A stretch of 64,000 nucleotides of DNA, from positions 558,001-622,000 of the forward strand of contig CANLWN010000001.1 in NCBI GenBank assembly GCA_947494825.1, in the 5' to 3' direction. The notes below the pieces were generated by a model, which was given only the letters and a program-made list of their open reading frames with translations, was not told where the DNA came from and did not search any database. The stretch comes from an uncultured Flavobacteriaceae bacterium (GTDB taxonomy: Bacteria; Bacteroidota; Bacteroidia; Flavobacteriales; Flavobacteriaceae). Shown here one piece after another: positions 16,548 to 26,380 of this stretch. Numbering within the stretch: the stretch's first letter is position 1; every line of letters starts with the position of its first letter. The position numbers and the translations under genes are program-made.

Positions 16548-16696
16548 TTTTTGATATAATTTGTTAAACAATCACTTTTATTAATGAACCCATTTGTTTT
16601 AATCCTTCTAATTTTCAGTTGTGAAATTGCTTCTCCCGATCACCCTTTTCTTGACTTGTTATTTTTCTATTCCCTTTTTGAGACTACTTCAGTGCA

Positions 16697-17383
16697 TCAA
16701 CGCTTGTTTAGCGTGGTTGTTTCTTCTCCGTTCCCAACGATCAATATATCCGTAGACTCCAGAAAAAGCCCTGTTTCAACAACGCCCGGGGTTTTTAAGA
16801 GCGCTGTGTTTAACTTGCCCAGGTCCTCATAGGCAAGCACATCGATGTCTATAATAAAATTGTTTTCGTCCGTCCTATAGGTAATTCCATTGACCGATCT
16901 TAGGACAGGTTTCAGTGCCTGCGCATGCAATTGGGCCATAATACTGCCATGGGCAAAGGGAATAACTTCTATGGGCAATTTGAACTTCCCCAATTTATCG
17001 ACTTTTTTGCTCGAATCGGCAATAATGATGTTCAACTTGGAATTATGGGCCAAGATCTTTTCTTTTAACAAGGCCCCACCTCCCCCTTTTATCAGTTGTA
17101 AATTAGGGTCAAATTCATCCGCGCCGTCTATGTTTATGTCCAACATTGTTACCTGGTCCAAGCCGGTCAGGGGTATACCAAAATCCCTTGCCAAATTTGC
17201 TGTTTTTTCGGATGATGCCACTCCTGTTATCGTAAGGCCTGTGGCAATTTTCTTCCCCAGTTTCCGAATCATATGTTCAGCGGTAGAACCAGAACCAAGC
17301 CCCACAACCATTCCGTTTTTAACATACGTGAGCGATTCCTGGGCAACCCGTTTTTTTTCATTTTCTATGCGGTCCATTCCCAT
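16697..17383 (-). CDS. rpiA: ribose-5-phosphate isomerase A
   Basis: The 228-residue length and motifs match RpiA: VGLGSGSTAEHMIRKL (phosphate-binding loop), DGADEFDPNLQLIKGGGGAL with the catalytic acidic residues, and KLPIEVIPFA with the active-site Lys. The enzyme interconverts ribose 5-phosphate and ribulose 5-phosphate in the non-oxidative pentose phosphate pathway, in the cytoplasm. It is encoded alone, with a HAD phosphatase gene diverging from it 135 bp away. No oddity is seen. Confidence 0.95.
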   Translation of the reverse strand: MGMDRIENEKKRVAQESLTYVKNGMVVGLGSGSTAEHMIRKLGKKIATGLTITGVASSEKTANLARDFGIPLTGLDQVTMLDINIDGADEFDPNLQLIKGGGGALLKEKILAHNSKLNIIIADSSKKVDKLGKFKLPIEVIPFAHGSIMAQLHAQALKPVLRSVNGITYRTDENNFIIDIDVLAYEDLGKLNTALLKTPGVVETGLFLESTDILIVGNGEETTTLNKR

Positions 17384-17518
17384 TTAAATAGCTGTTTCCC
17401 GTTTAAAGATATCCAATCCGCTTTAGTTAGGGGTAATCATTTGGTCACAAAATAAGGTTCGCTTTTTTCAATGGGCTCTTTTCAAATCCCTTAACTTTAT
17501 GGAGCGATATGATTTAGA

Positions 17519-18259
17519 ATGATAAAAGCCATAATTTTTGACCTTGACGGAACGCTGATCCAAACCGAAGTACTGAAAGCGACTTCCTATGCCCAAGCCA
17601 TCAATCAGTTGACCCAAGGCGACATCGGTGAGCAAATAGTGTTGGACAGTTTTGGACAGTTCGTAGGGCTATCAAGAAAGGAAGTGGTACATGGTTTGAC
17701 CCAACACTTTGTAACAGAGCTCGGCAACCATTTGAAAACAAGCAATTTACAAGTGATCCAGGAACGACTTATCGAGAAGCGGTTGGAGATATACCGTGCT
17801 ATTCTCGAGGATACCGAGCGTTTATCCAAACACTTTTGTCCATTTACCCTTGGACTTTTCCACAAGGTGCACGCGGATAATTTCCGTGTTGTTCTGGCTA
17901 CAATGTCCCATTTGCCTGAGGCCAAAAGAATTACCTCCATTATGGGGGTTTATGAGAAATTTGACCTGATCCTTACCCGTGATGACGTCAGCAAAGGAAA
18001 GCCCCATCCAGAAATTTATGAAAAAGTGAGAACCATCCTAGGTTTAAGGCCGGAAGCGTGTCTGGTGATCGAAGATTCCGTGAATGGCATAAAAGCCGGT
18101 CTCCATGCGGGGATGCATGTTTTTGCCGTAACCAATAGTGTTACCAGGGAATCGGTCCATAATTGTAACCTGCTACCGTCAGCATATATTGTTGACAGCC
18201 TGGGCGATCTAATTCCAAGGGTATATGGCTTTATCGAGGGCCAGAAAAAAATTCTCTAG
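17519..18259 (+). CDS. HAD-superfamily hydrolase, beta-phosphoglucomutase-like
   Basis: This 246-residue protein shows all HAD motifs: IFDLDGTLIQTE (Asp nucleophile and the second Asp), a cap domain (about 18-100), ATMSH for motif II, K in SKGKPHPEIYEKV, and VIEDSVNGIKAGLHAGM for the metal-binding acids. The layout corresponds to subfamily IA with beta-phosphoglucomutase-like cap, which acts on sugar phosphates. Substrate unknown; the divergent rpiA gene hints at sugar phosphate metabolism only by proximity. Confidence 0.88.
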   Translation: MIKAIIFDLDGTLIQTEVLKATSYAQAINQLTQGDIGEQIVLDSFGQFVGLSRKEVVHGLTQHFVTELGNHLKTSNLQVIQERLIEKRLEIYRAILEDTERLSKHFCPFTLGLFHKVHADNFRVVLATMSHLPEAKRITSIMGVYEKFDLILTRDDVSKGKPHPEIYEKVRTILGLRPEACLVIEDSVNGIKAGLHAGMHVFAVTNSVTRESVHNCNLLPSAYIVDSLGDLIPRVYGFIEGQKKIL

Positions 18260-18264
18260 GACCT

Positions 18265-18294
18265 AAATGCCCTTTTAATTCCTTATGGGCGTTT
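18265..18294. terminator. terminator between convergent genes
   Basis: AAATGCCC (18265-18272) pairs with GGGCGTTT (18287-18294) through an 8-bp stem with one G-U pair and a 14-nt loop. A short T-run follows on the plus strand. The position between converging HAD and SRPBCC genes fits a bidirectional terminator. Confidence 0.5.
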
Positions 18295-18737
18295 TAAGTT
18301 TCCCTTGCAGGCCCGTCCAGCTCTTCCTTCAATACGGCCATCCGTTTGGGCACATGGCCTTCCATACCTTTAAAGGTTTCCATGTAGTTCGCTATTTGAG
18401 GCCCGGTGGCCTTTATGTGTTGCGTTAAACGCGTTCCCGCACCCTTATCCCTAAATTCCCAGGAAAAGCTAAGCGACATATCCTCATTCTCTGTATGGCC
18501 CGTAATCGTAAACCGTTTGCCTTCAACAACATCGGTCAGTTCCCATTCTTGTATGGATGTCTTGGTTATGGTCCGCCCCTTGGTGCCCGTGGCAAATGCA
18601 CCGTCCAGTTCAATATTTTCAATGCCCGGTTCCATCCTGACCTGATTGGACATATCCGATAAAAAGTCCCAGGCCGTTTTTTTGGAGGCCCGAGTATCTA
18701 TTGAATGCTCAAAATTCCAAGTCGTTGGTTTGTTCAT
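18294..18737 (-). CDS. SRPBCC-family (polyketide cyclase/START-like) protein
   Basis: A 147-residue single-domain protein without signal peptide. It begins NFEHSIDTRASKKTAWDFLSD, the first strand and helix of SRPBCC domains, followed by GTKGRTITKTS, SFSWEFRDKGAGTRLTQHI and a long C-terminal helix (MAVLKEEL). This fold makes a deep hydrophobic pocket for a ligand. The ligand is unknown. It is 53 bp downstream of a membrane protein gene on the same strand. Confidence 0.82.
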   Translation of the reverse strand: MNKPTTWNFEHSIDTRASKKTAWDFLSDMSNQVRMEPGIENIELDGAFATGTKGRTITKTSIQEWELTDVVEGKRFTITGHTENEDMSLSFSWEFRDKGAGTRLTQHIKATGPQIANYMETFKGMEGHVPKRMAVLKEELDGPARET

Positions 18738-18790
18738 GTTTTTCTGGATTTTACCCGCCCGGTTGTGATTCCTGCCTACAAGTTGGTTCC

Positions 18791-19192
18791 TTATGTGCTG
18801 GTTTTTTTTGTCCTTCCCAGTACCTGGGCCAATACCAGGAGCGTAAACGCTATTCCAAATCCCAAGACCCCAATATTAATTCCCAAGAGGGTCTTTTCAC
18901 TTCCATCCAAATACTTCATAGAGCCCCCATAACTGTCCTGAAGCATATAGGCCAATAAGAATCCTCCAGTAACCAGCATGCTCAAAAGCGTGCTTATATA
19001 AGTCTCTTTTTTGAACCAGACCAGCCACAGGCACAAAACACCAATGCCCGTGTTGGTCATCAGCTGCCACACCTCATGAATTCGCACATGTGGCGTCCAA
19101 TCCGGATTGAACACGTGGGTCCCGTTGATCTCCAAAAAAGGAACTGCCAGGGCGTAGAGCACTACGCTAAAGGTAATGGCAAATCTTTTCAT
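18791..19192 (-). CDS. four-TM membrane protein, unknown function
   Basis: The 133-residue protein has hydrophobic segments near 4-20, 45-62, 68-88 and 102-124, joined by loops with conserved-looking Trp and His (FNPDWTPHVRIHEVWQL). No catalytic motif or family match is recognised. Likely co-transcribed with the SRPBCC gene. Confidence 0.65.
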   Translation of the reverse strand: MKRFAITFSVVLYALAVPFLEINGTHVFNPDWTPHVRIHEVWQLMTNTGIGVLCLWLVWFKKETYISTLLSMLVTGGFLLAYMLQDSYGGSMKYLDGSEKTLLGINIGVLGFGIAFTLLVLAQVLGRTKKTST

Positions 19193-19470
19193 TGTTTATT
19201 TATTTTGCTTACGGATTTCTCGGCTATGATTCCTGCCTTCCCGGGTAGCGGGCCATTTGGGGTGCTGGCAACGCAGGAAACCATACGCCAGTACCGAAGA
19301 TAGCTAATTCCACGGATTTCCTATAGGGCATCCACCAACAATTGCCGGTCACAGACTACTGTTTCAGTTTTCTCGTTTACTGTTCATTGCTAATTGCTTA
19401 TTGTTCATTGTTTACTGCCAACTGCGACTGCCCACTGTCAATATACCCCGCAGCTTTAGCGTAGGTGTAC

Positions 19471-22400
19471 TTACCGTTTCACGATCTTAAACCTTCTCGG
19501 ACTCCCCTCTTCGAGGTGCACAAAGTACACCCCTGCGGGCAATTGCTCCATGTCTACCACCACTTTGTGGTTGTTGACCGGGTAGGTCTTTGAGGACACC
19601 TTTGCCCCCGATACGTCATAGATTTCCACGGCCATACGGTCCCTTACGGCACCGGGAACGGTGAACTCCACATCCGAGCCTGTGGGATTGGGAGCGGCCC
19701 TGGTAATTCCACCGGACCAAGGGAGCGCTACGGTCAGTTTCCCCTCACAGGCCACACTGGAAAGGACCTCCACCATGTCCCCCTCGTTTACCGCCACGGA
19801 AAATTTATGGGTACCGTACTGCCCAATGACCTTGTCGTTGACCTTTACCGTATAGGGCGCCGTGCCCGAGGCGATCTCCACGGCTACTTTGTTGGGGATA
19901 CCGCTCCCCTTGCGCAGCGAGGTCTTGCCGGCCAGCACTGGGGCCGCTGCCACCATAAGCTCAAAACACTGTTGGTAAGCGGAGCCTTTGACGGCGATGC
20001 ATACGGGATAGGGGCCCGGGGGCAGGTCCGCTACCTTGAGTTCCTTTGTAAAATCATGGGTCTTGTCCTTTACCGTGGCGGTATATTCAAGTTCCTGTGC
20101 GGCGCTGATTTGGATCGCGCCGTTGTCCTTGCCCTTGCAGGTCTCGCCCGTGGCCCAAAGCTGAAAATTGTTTGCCGCCAGTGCGTCCTCGGCAAGGACC
20201 ACCCTTACTTTGAAGGTATGGACCGCCATACCCCCATAGTTGTCCCTTGCCGTAATGGTAATGTCGGCAACGCCCGTGCCCTCTTCCGTAAGGAGCAAGC
20301 TTCCTTGTCCGGAAAGGCTTGCTGTTACCACACCTGCATTGGCCGAGGCGACGGTGATTGTAAGCTCATGCCCGTCGGGATCCGTAAAAAGACCGTCCAG
20401 ATCCAGAATATGGGTCCCAAAACCCACATTCATTTGCCGGTCCGCTATGGGGTTCGCTACCGCAGGTGGGTGGTTCCCTTGTGCCATGACGCTTACCAGG
20501 AACACCTCAACGGCCCAGCCCCCATGGCCATCCTCCGCCATTAGGATAATATCGGTGACGCCAGGGGCCGTTTCGGTCAAGATCAGTTGGCTCCCGTCAC
20601 CGGAAAGGCCTGCCCTGACCACCTCGGCATTGGCCGATGCGATAAAGGTAAGGTCATGTCCGTCGGCATCCTCAAAAACACCATCCAGATCTAGGGTATG
20701 GGTCCCAAAACCCTCGTTAAACTTCTGGTCGGGAATTTCCCTGCTTACTATGGGGGGATGGTTTCCTTCCGTAACTACGGCCACAAAAAAAACATCGGTC
20801 GCAACACCGCCATGGCCGTCGTCGGCCGTTAGGGTGATGTCGGCAATGCCGGGACCCGTTTCGTTCAGCAGCAGTTGGCTCCCGTCCTCGGAAATGGATA
20901 CGCTGACCACCTCCTCCTTGTCCGATTCCGCACTGAAACGAAGGGCATGACCGTCCCCATCGGCAAACACCTCGCCAAGCTCAAGGTTATGGGTCTTAAA
21001 ATACCGGTCCATCAGTTGGTCCGGGATGCCGGCCACTATGGTCGGCAGCCGGTTGTTCATATACCAGGCAATCCTGTTGTCCGCAGTCGAGGCCGAGAGC
21101 ACATCCAGGTCCCCGTCCCCGTCCAGATCGCCCGTCTGGACCGAACGGGCACCCTCCGCATCGGTGGAGATCATTAATTGTTCCCCAAAGTTGCCCGCCC
21201 CATCGTTCTCGTACCAGGCGATCTTGTCGTCATTATCCGAGGCCGAGAGCACGTCCAGGTCACCGTCGCCGTCCAAGTCGCCTGTATATACCGATCGGGC
21301 ACTAATTGCTTCAGTGGAAATGATCCGTTGCTCCCCAAAACCGCCCTGGCCGTCGTTTTCGTACCAGGCGATCTTGTTGTCGTTGAACGAGGCCGAGAGC
21401 ACGTCCAGGTCCCCGTCCCCATCCAAATCGCCCGTATGGACCGACCAGGCACCGCCTGCCTCGGTGGAGATCATTAATTGTTCCCCAAAGTTGCCCGCCC
21501 CATCGTTCTCGTACCAGGCGATCTTGCCGTCACTGGCAGAGGCCGAGATCACGTCCAGGTCCCCGTCCCCGTCCAGATCACCGGCGTGTACGTAAGAAGC
21601 ACCGTCCGCCTCGTTGGAGATCATTAATTGTTCCCCAAAACTCCCATCCGTGTTGTTCCGGTACCAGGCGATCTTGTTGTCGTTGAACGAGGCCGAGAGC
21701 ACGTCCAAATGCCCATCGCAGTCCAGATCGGCCGTATGGACCGAACGGGCGCCGTCTATTTCAGTGGAAATGATCCGTTGTGCCCCAAAACTGCCCAGGC
21801 CATCGTTTTCGTACCAGGCAACTGTGTTATCATCGAACGAGGCCGAGAGCACATCCAGGTTTCCGTCCCCATCCAGATCGCCCACATGCACCGATCGCAC
21901 ATCACCTACCTGGTCGCCGATCGTTTGTTGTTCCCCAAAATTGCCCGCCCCATCGTTCGGGTACCAGACGATCTTATCATTTGCTCGGGAGGGCGAGAGC
22001 ACGTCCAGGTCCCCGTCGCCATCCAGGTCGCCCACATCTGCCGTTAGGACCCCGTCCGCATCCGTAGTGATCGTTGTTCCTTTAAAACTGAGCTCATGGC
22101 CTATCGGGGCCGTCCTGATATGGAAGGCCCTGGTGTATACATGCGGTCGTAATCCCTGCATAATGGCTACGTTTACCCGTTCCCCCGCCTTAAAGGGTTG
22201 TTCCGGATGGAAATTGACCGTGCTGCCCGAGATCCTAAAACTGCCTTCCGCCGGGCCGCTCTGTTCCCCGCTTACCCTGAAGCTCTCCGAGTTGATCGTG
22301 CCCGGATCGGGGGGAAAGCTGAAATGCACCTCGATATCGGCATTTTCCGGGATATCCGTACTGTTGGGCGGGGGCGAGATCGAAACGATGCCCAATCTTC

Positions 22401-25400
22401 TTTCCAGGGTATTGCGGTGCAGGGAGATCTTGCCATCGGGGGACGAGACCGAAAGTATATCGGGGTCCCCGTCTCTGTCCATATCCGCGGCACGGACCGA
22501 TAGCGCACCGGCCACAATGTTGGAAACGATCTGTTGTTCCCCAAAATTCCCGGCCCCCTCGTTCCGGTACCAGGCAATCGTATTGTCCCAGGACGAAGCG
22601 GAGAGCACATCGGGCCTGCCATCGCTGTCCATATCCGCCGTATAGACCGATCGAGGCCCTTGCGGCATGGTGCTGATCAGTTGTTGGCCGCCGAAATTCC
22701 CCCCGCCAAGGTTACGGTACCAGGCGACCTTGTTGTCCAGAAAGGAGGCCGAGAGCACGTCGGGCCTGCCGTCCCGGTCCAGGTCGGCCACAGCGACCGA
22801 TAGGGCGCCGTCCGCCGCCGTGGAGATGCTCCTCAGATTATTCTGCGGTTCCCCAAAATCGCCCTCCCCCAGGTTTTCGTACCAGGCAATGGTGTCATCG
22901 TCCCAGGAGGCCGAGAGCACGTCCTGGTCCCCGTCGCCGTCCAGATCGGCCGTATAGACCGCCCGGGCACCCTCCGCGGCCGTGGAGATGATCCTTTGCT
23001 CCCCAAAATCCCCATCGCCAGGATTTTTGTACCAAGCGATCTTCTTGTCACGATAGGAGGCCGAAAGTACGTCCAAGTATCCATCCCCGTCCAGGTCGGC
23101 CATATGGACCGATTCGGGATGGTCCACCCGGTCGCTGATGATCCTTCTGTTCCCAAAACTTCCGTCCGTGTTGTTCCGGTACCAGGCGATCTTGCCTGCT
23201 CCGGAAGGCAACCTCACCTCGGCAGAGACGATATCCGGGTATCGGTCACCGTCCAGGTCTCCCGTATAGATGTCCCTTGAGGTGACATCCGAGACCACGT
23301 TCCGCTGTTCCCCAAAATTCCCTGTGCTGTCATTGGGGTACCAGGAAATCCTATCATCAAGATAGGAGGCCGAGAGCAGGTCCTGGTGCCCATCATCATC
23401 CAGATCGGCCGTATGGATAGAAATGGAATTGTATGTCTGCGCACTAATGACGTTCCTGTCCAGACTTTCCATATTCATATTATAGTAGGCACTAATTTTA
23501 TCATCCAGGTATGAGGCGGAGAGCACGTCCAGGTCCCCGTCATCGTCCAGATCGGCAGCATGTACCGATCGCGCACCATCGGCATGTCCATTGATTAGCT
23601 GTTGGTTGCTCTCTCGATCACCAAAATTGCCCCCACCAAGGTTCTTGTACCAGGCAATCTTGTCATCACTTCCCGAGGCCGAGAGTACGTCCATATCCCC
23701 ATCAGCGTCAAGGTCCGTTGCATACACCGAAGTGGCGCCGTCCGCCGTAGTGCTGATTACTTTTTGGTTGGCCGACGGGGTCGCTCTCTCATAGCCAAAT
23801 AAATTATCCCCATCCCCTGTGTTCTCGTACCAGGCGATCTTATCGTCACTTTCCGAGGCAGAGAGCACGTCCAGGTCCCTATCGCCGTCAAGGTCCGCTG
23901 CATATACCGCAGTAGCACCTTCTGCGGAGGTGCTGATAAAATGGTGTCTCGGGAAAGTTCCTGTACCGTCGTTTTTGTACCAGGCAATCTTGTTAGTGGT
24001 ATACGAGGCCGAGAGCACGTCCAGGTCCCTATCGCCGTCAAGGTCCGCAACATATACCGATCGGGCACCTTCCGCATATTCGCTGATTACTTTTTGGTTG
24101 GCAGATGGATTTCCTTCCTCGTAGCCAAACAAATTATCTCCATCCCCCGTGTTCTCGTACCAGGCGATCTTATCATCATTTTCCGAGGCCGAGAGCACGT
24201 CCAGGTTCCTATCGCCGTCAAGGTCCGCTGCATATACCGATCGGGCGCCGTCCGCCGTAGTGCTGATTACTTTTTGGTTGGCAGATGGATTTCCTTCCTC
24301 GTAGCCAAACAAATTATCCCCCTCCCCTGTGTTCTCGTACCAGGCGATCTTATCATCATTTTCCGAGGCCGAGAGCACGTCCAGGTCCCTATCGCCGTCA
24401 AGGTCCGCTGCATATACCGATCGGGCGCCATCTGCCTCGGTAGAGATAAGATGATTACGGAACGCTCCCCCGCCCAGGTTCTCCGACCAGGAGATCTTGT
24501 TGTCACCTTCCGAGGCCGAGAGGATGTCCATATCCCCATCCCCGTCCAGATCTGCTGCATGGACCGAAGTGGCCGAAGAAGCTTGATGATTTACCACGAC
24601 CGGAGCCGTATATTCGATCTTTTCCTCCTTGGGAAAAACAGCATTTATCGCGTCGGCATAGGGTTTGGTCTTGGTATGGCTGTACCGGCCCGCATTTTCG
24701 TAGAGCCAATAAAAGCCCCCGCCAAGCCTACTACCGCAGGCGTTCTTCCAAGCGGTCATTCTGTTCCTTGCCACGAGGGGAGTTGTTGTGGGGTCGGTGA
24801 ACGATCGGCCCGGATGCACCGGAATCCCTAAGTTCCATCTGTCGCTACAAGGATTGTTCCCGCTGCCGCCGCTATAGCACTGCAGGTAGTTCCGATCTAT
24901 ATTGCCCGGATAAGCTGAATTTACATCATTGACAAGATCCTTCCAATAGTCTGCTCTTGTATAGGGAACAATGCTGTTCCTATACCCGAGACTGGCCAAC
25001 ATCTTGGTAAGTGCCGCTGTAGAGGACAGGTGGTAAGAACTTTCATCGTCATTGTTGAATGCCTCGATGCCCGGGATGGCCTCCTTTAGGGCCGCAAAGT
25101 TCTTGTAGAATACACTTTCCTCACCAAAGGCCGCTTCACCGCCTTCCTCGTATACCTCCCTGATGATCCCCCCGGGCACGATCATAAATTCGAGCCGGGA
25201 AACGGTGGTGGGCGCGGTCTTGAGCTGTGCAACTCCCCTCGCAAATTTCCGGGCCAGAAAATTAGTCCCTCCTACGTAGGCCCCGTTACTTGCCAGCAGG
25301 ACATTTCCACCTCCGAACCAACCGGTGCCCGCTACAAGGTCTCCATTTTTATTAATATTAAGACCAACAATAACAAGGGTGGAAAAGCCGGAGGAGCGCA

Positions 25401-25542
25401 GGTCGTCTATAACGGTTTGCTCTCTGAGCCATAGGGATTCGGCCTGTACATATAACATGGCATCCTGGCCTGCAAGCCGGAACATTATGGTCAACAAGAC
25501 GAGCAGGAAGCTGAAGTGTTTGAGCAGTTTTTTTGTCTTCAT
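19471..25542 (-). CDS. giant T9SS-secreted FG-GAP/VCBS-repeat protein
   Basis: A 2023-residue exported protein. Signal peptide 1-25; an N-terminal domain (about 30-310) with GFSTLVIVGLNINKNGDL and an acidic FNNDDESSY that recalls glycoside-hydrolase-18-like TIM barrels (inference); 14 FG-GAP-like repeats (about 317-1049), consensus ADLDGDGDLDVLSAS...KIAWYEN with Ca-binding DxDxDxxxD; a Big_5-like Ig domain (1050-1150); seven more repeats (1151-1498); three cadherin-like or Ig domains (about 1498-1785), each with DxDGHxL and DGHGG; then a beta region and a C-terminal T9SS type A sorting domain (about 1946-2023; AAPNPTGSDVEF, LPAGVYFVHLEEG). It should be moved by T9SS to the surface and may bind carbohydrate or other surfaces. 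Confidence 0.93.
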   Translation of the reverse strand: MKTKKLLKHFSFLLVLLTIMFRLAGQDAMLYVQAESLWLREQTVIDDLRSSGFSTLVIVGLNINKNGDLVAGTGWFGGGNVLLASNGAYVGGTNFLARKFARGVAQLKTAPTTVSRLEFMIVPGGIIREVYEEGGEAAFGEESVFYKNFAALKEAIPGIEAFNNDDESSYHLSSTAALTKMLASLGYRNSIVPYTRADYWKDLVNDVNSAYPGNIDRNYLQCYSGGSGNNPCSDRWNLGIPVHPGRSFTDPTTTPLVARNRMTAWKNACGSRLGGGFYWLYENAGRYSHTKTKPYADAINAVFPKEEKIEYTAPVVVNHQASSATSVHAADLDGDGDMDILSASEGDNKISWSENLGGGAFRNHLISTEADGARSVYAADLDGDRDLDVLSASENDDKIAWYENTGEGDNLFGYEEGNPSANQKVISTTADGARSVYAADLDGDRNLDVLSASENDDKIAWYENTGDGDNLFGYEEGNPSANQKVISEYAEGARSVYVADLDGDRDLDVLSASYTTNKIAWYKNDGTGTFPRHHFISTSAEGATAVYAADLDGDRDLDVLSASESDDKIAWYENTGDGDNLFGYERATPSANQKVISTTADGATSVYATDLDADGDMDVLSASGSDDKIAWYKNLGGGNFGDRESNQQLINGHADGARSVHAADLDDDGDLDVLSASYLDDKISAYYNMNMESLDRNVISAQTYNSISIHTADLDDDGHQDLLSASYLDDRISWYPNDSTGNFGEQRNVVSDVTSRDIYTGDLDGDRYPDIVSAEVRLPSGAGKIAWYRNNTDGSFGNRRIISDRVDHPESVHMADLDGDGYLDVLSASYRDKKIAWYKNPGDGDFGEQRIISTAAEGARAVYTADLDGDGDQDVLSASWDDDTIAWYENLGEGDFGEPQNNLRSISTAADGALSVAVADLDRDGRPDVLSASFLDNKVAWYRNLGGGNFGGQQLISTMPQGPRSVYTADMDSDGRPDVLSASSWDNTIAWYRNEGAGNFGEQQIVSNIVAGALSVRAADMDRDGDPDILSVSSPDGKISLHRNTLERRLGIVSISPPPNSTDIPENADIEVHFSFPPDPGTINSESFRVSGEQSGPAEGSFRISGSTVNFHPEQPFKAGERVNVAIMQGLRPHVYTRAFHIRTAPIGHELSFKGTTITTDADGVLTADVGDLDGDGDLDVLSPSRANDKIVWYPNDGAGNFGEQQTIGDQVGDVRSVHVGDLDGDGNLDVLSASFDDNTVAWYENDGLGSFGAQRIISTEIDGARSVHTADLDCDGHLDVLSASFNDNKIAWYRNNTDGSFGEQLMISNEADGASYVHAGDLDGDGDLDVISASASDGKIAWYENDGAGNFGEQLMISTEAGGAWSVHTGDLDGDGDLDVLSASFNDNKIAWYENDGQGGFGEQRIISTEAISARSVYTGDLDGDGDLDVLSASDNDDKIAWYENDGAGNFGEQLMISTDAEGARSVQTGDLDGDGDLDVLSASTADNRIAWYMNNRLPTIVAGIPDQLMDRYFKTHNLELGEVFADGDGHALRFSAESDKEEVVSVSISEDGSQLLLNETGPGIADITLTADDGHGGVATDVFFVAVVTEGNHPPIVSREIPDQKFNEGFGTHTLDLDGVFEDADGHDLTFIASANAEVVRAGLSGDGSQLILTETAPGVTDIILMAEDGHGGWAVEVFLVSVMAQGNHPPAVANPIADRQMNVGFGTHILDLDGLFTDPDGHELTITVASANAGVVTASLSGQGSLLLTEEGTGVADITITARDNYGGMAVHTFKVRVVLAEDALAANNFQLWATGETCKGKDNGAIQISAAQELEYTATVKDKTHDFTKELKVADLPPGPYPVCIAVKGSAYQQCFELMVAAAPVLAGKTSLRKGSGIPNKVAVEIASGTAPYTVKVNDKVIGQYGTHKFSVAVNEGDMVEVLSSVACEGKLTVALPWSGGITRAAPNPTGSDVEFTVPGAVRDRMAVEIYDVSGAKVSSKTYPVNNHKVVVDMEQLPAGVYFVHLEEGSPRRFKIVKR
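21050..24590 (-). repeat. array of ~21 degenerate coding repeats
   Basis: The FG-GAP-like units recur every 150-200 bases and are similar in DNA as well as protein, for example the plus-strand word GAGGCCGAGAGCACGTCCAG appears many times. Three units near 23.8-24.4 kb, with an extra NLFGYE insert, are nearly identical. The array is therefore a substrate for recombination and copy-number change. Confidence 0.85.
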
Positions 25543-25624
25543 GGCTTTGAATTTTCCGTTTGTTTTAGTTTTTTGCCCAAAGCCGTGGGAACGGCAAAAA
25601 CCCCTGCGTTCCCTAGGGGAAAAC

Positions 25625-25735
25625 CACTAGGGGCCATGCCGTGCGGCAGGCGGGCAGGCCCTTATTCTGCATGTAAAACTGCTGATAAAATGGCAGGGGA
25701 GAAAAAGCTATGTAATAAGTGGGCTAATACAGGAA
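25625..25735. repeat. upstream repeat shared with 6695-6797, copy 2
   Basis: Second copy of the ~100-bp repeat, with GGGGCCATGCCGTGCGGCAG, TAAAACTGC, GATAAAATGGCAGGGGAG and TAAGTGGG in the same order. Also shares TAATACAGGAAC with 3295-3306. It lies directly upstream of the giant T9SS gene. Confidence 0.65.
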
Positions 25736-26168
25736 CAACTGGAAAGTTATATGCTGTTTTTAGCTATTTAAGTTACAATAAAACCTCCGGAAGGCCCCAT
25801 AAACAGAGCGTTTTTTAGAGTGGTTAAACAAGTCTCCGCAGGTTGCCTAACAAGTCTTTATACGAAAACCAGCTTGTTCAAATGGGCGACGGTATGGGTA
25901 TGATGGCCGTAATCCATATATTGGCTAAGAAAGGGCGTGGACCTCTCCGCAAAGTGGAAAAAAGCTGAGCGCTCCCCCGATGCTCTTGTTTATTCCTAGA
26001 TGATCAACAGCTTTGAGAAGAAAATACCACACCCTATTTTGGATTGTCCCAAGTACCCTGCCGAATAACTGAACACCTTGTCCGCCATTGGTTTGGTTGT
26101 TTTAGTTCAAGCCTGTAAAATAAGCGTAGATCTTCATCCAGGAAATACCCATTTAAGGGGATATTTTT

Positions 26169-26196
26169 CCTCCTTCGCGTAAACGCTTCGGAGGAG
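26169..26196. repeat. 28-bp inverted repeat flanking the AT-rich gene, left copy
   Basis: The arms CCTCCTTCG and CGGAGGAG enclose CGTAAACGCTT. An identical unit lies at 27253-27280, on the other side of the gene 26381-27223, in the same orientation, and a degenerate third (CCTTCGCCAAGGCTTCGGAG) follows at 27296-27317. Confidence 0.75.
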
Positions 26197-26380
26197 TTGT
26201 TAGTTGACAGTTTGGCGATTAAGAGCGGGTGTGTGAACAGGTCAAGGAAAAAAGCGTTAACTCAAGTGGGATTGTATAAAAAACATTTATTAGGTAAAAT
26301 GCTTTAATTTGCACATACCGTATAATGGATGCATAAACAATAATCAGCATCTATCGTTAAACCAACATTTAGAAACACCT

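Larger units (their letters stand above)
25543..26380. other. intergenic region with two repeat types
   Basis: No gene is supported in this 838-base stretch. It contains the shared upstream repeat (25625-25735) near the giant gene and, close to the next gene, copy 1 of a short inverted repeat (26169-26196). The middle (25800-26150) shows no feature that I can name. Confidence 0.5.

Noticed and set aside
19661-24831. Several long open frames on the plus strand inside the giant gene, such as 21614-22645 and 23941-24831
   Set aside because: They are antisense to the FG-GAP array, have repetitive Ser/Pro/Arg composition and repeat with the same period, as expected for shadows of a repeated coding sequence.
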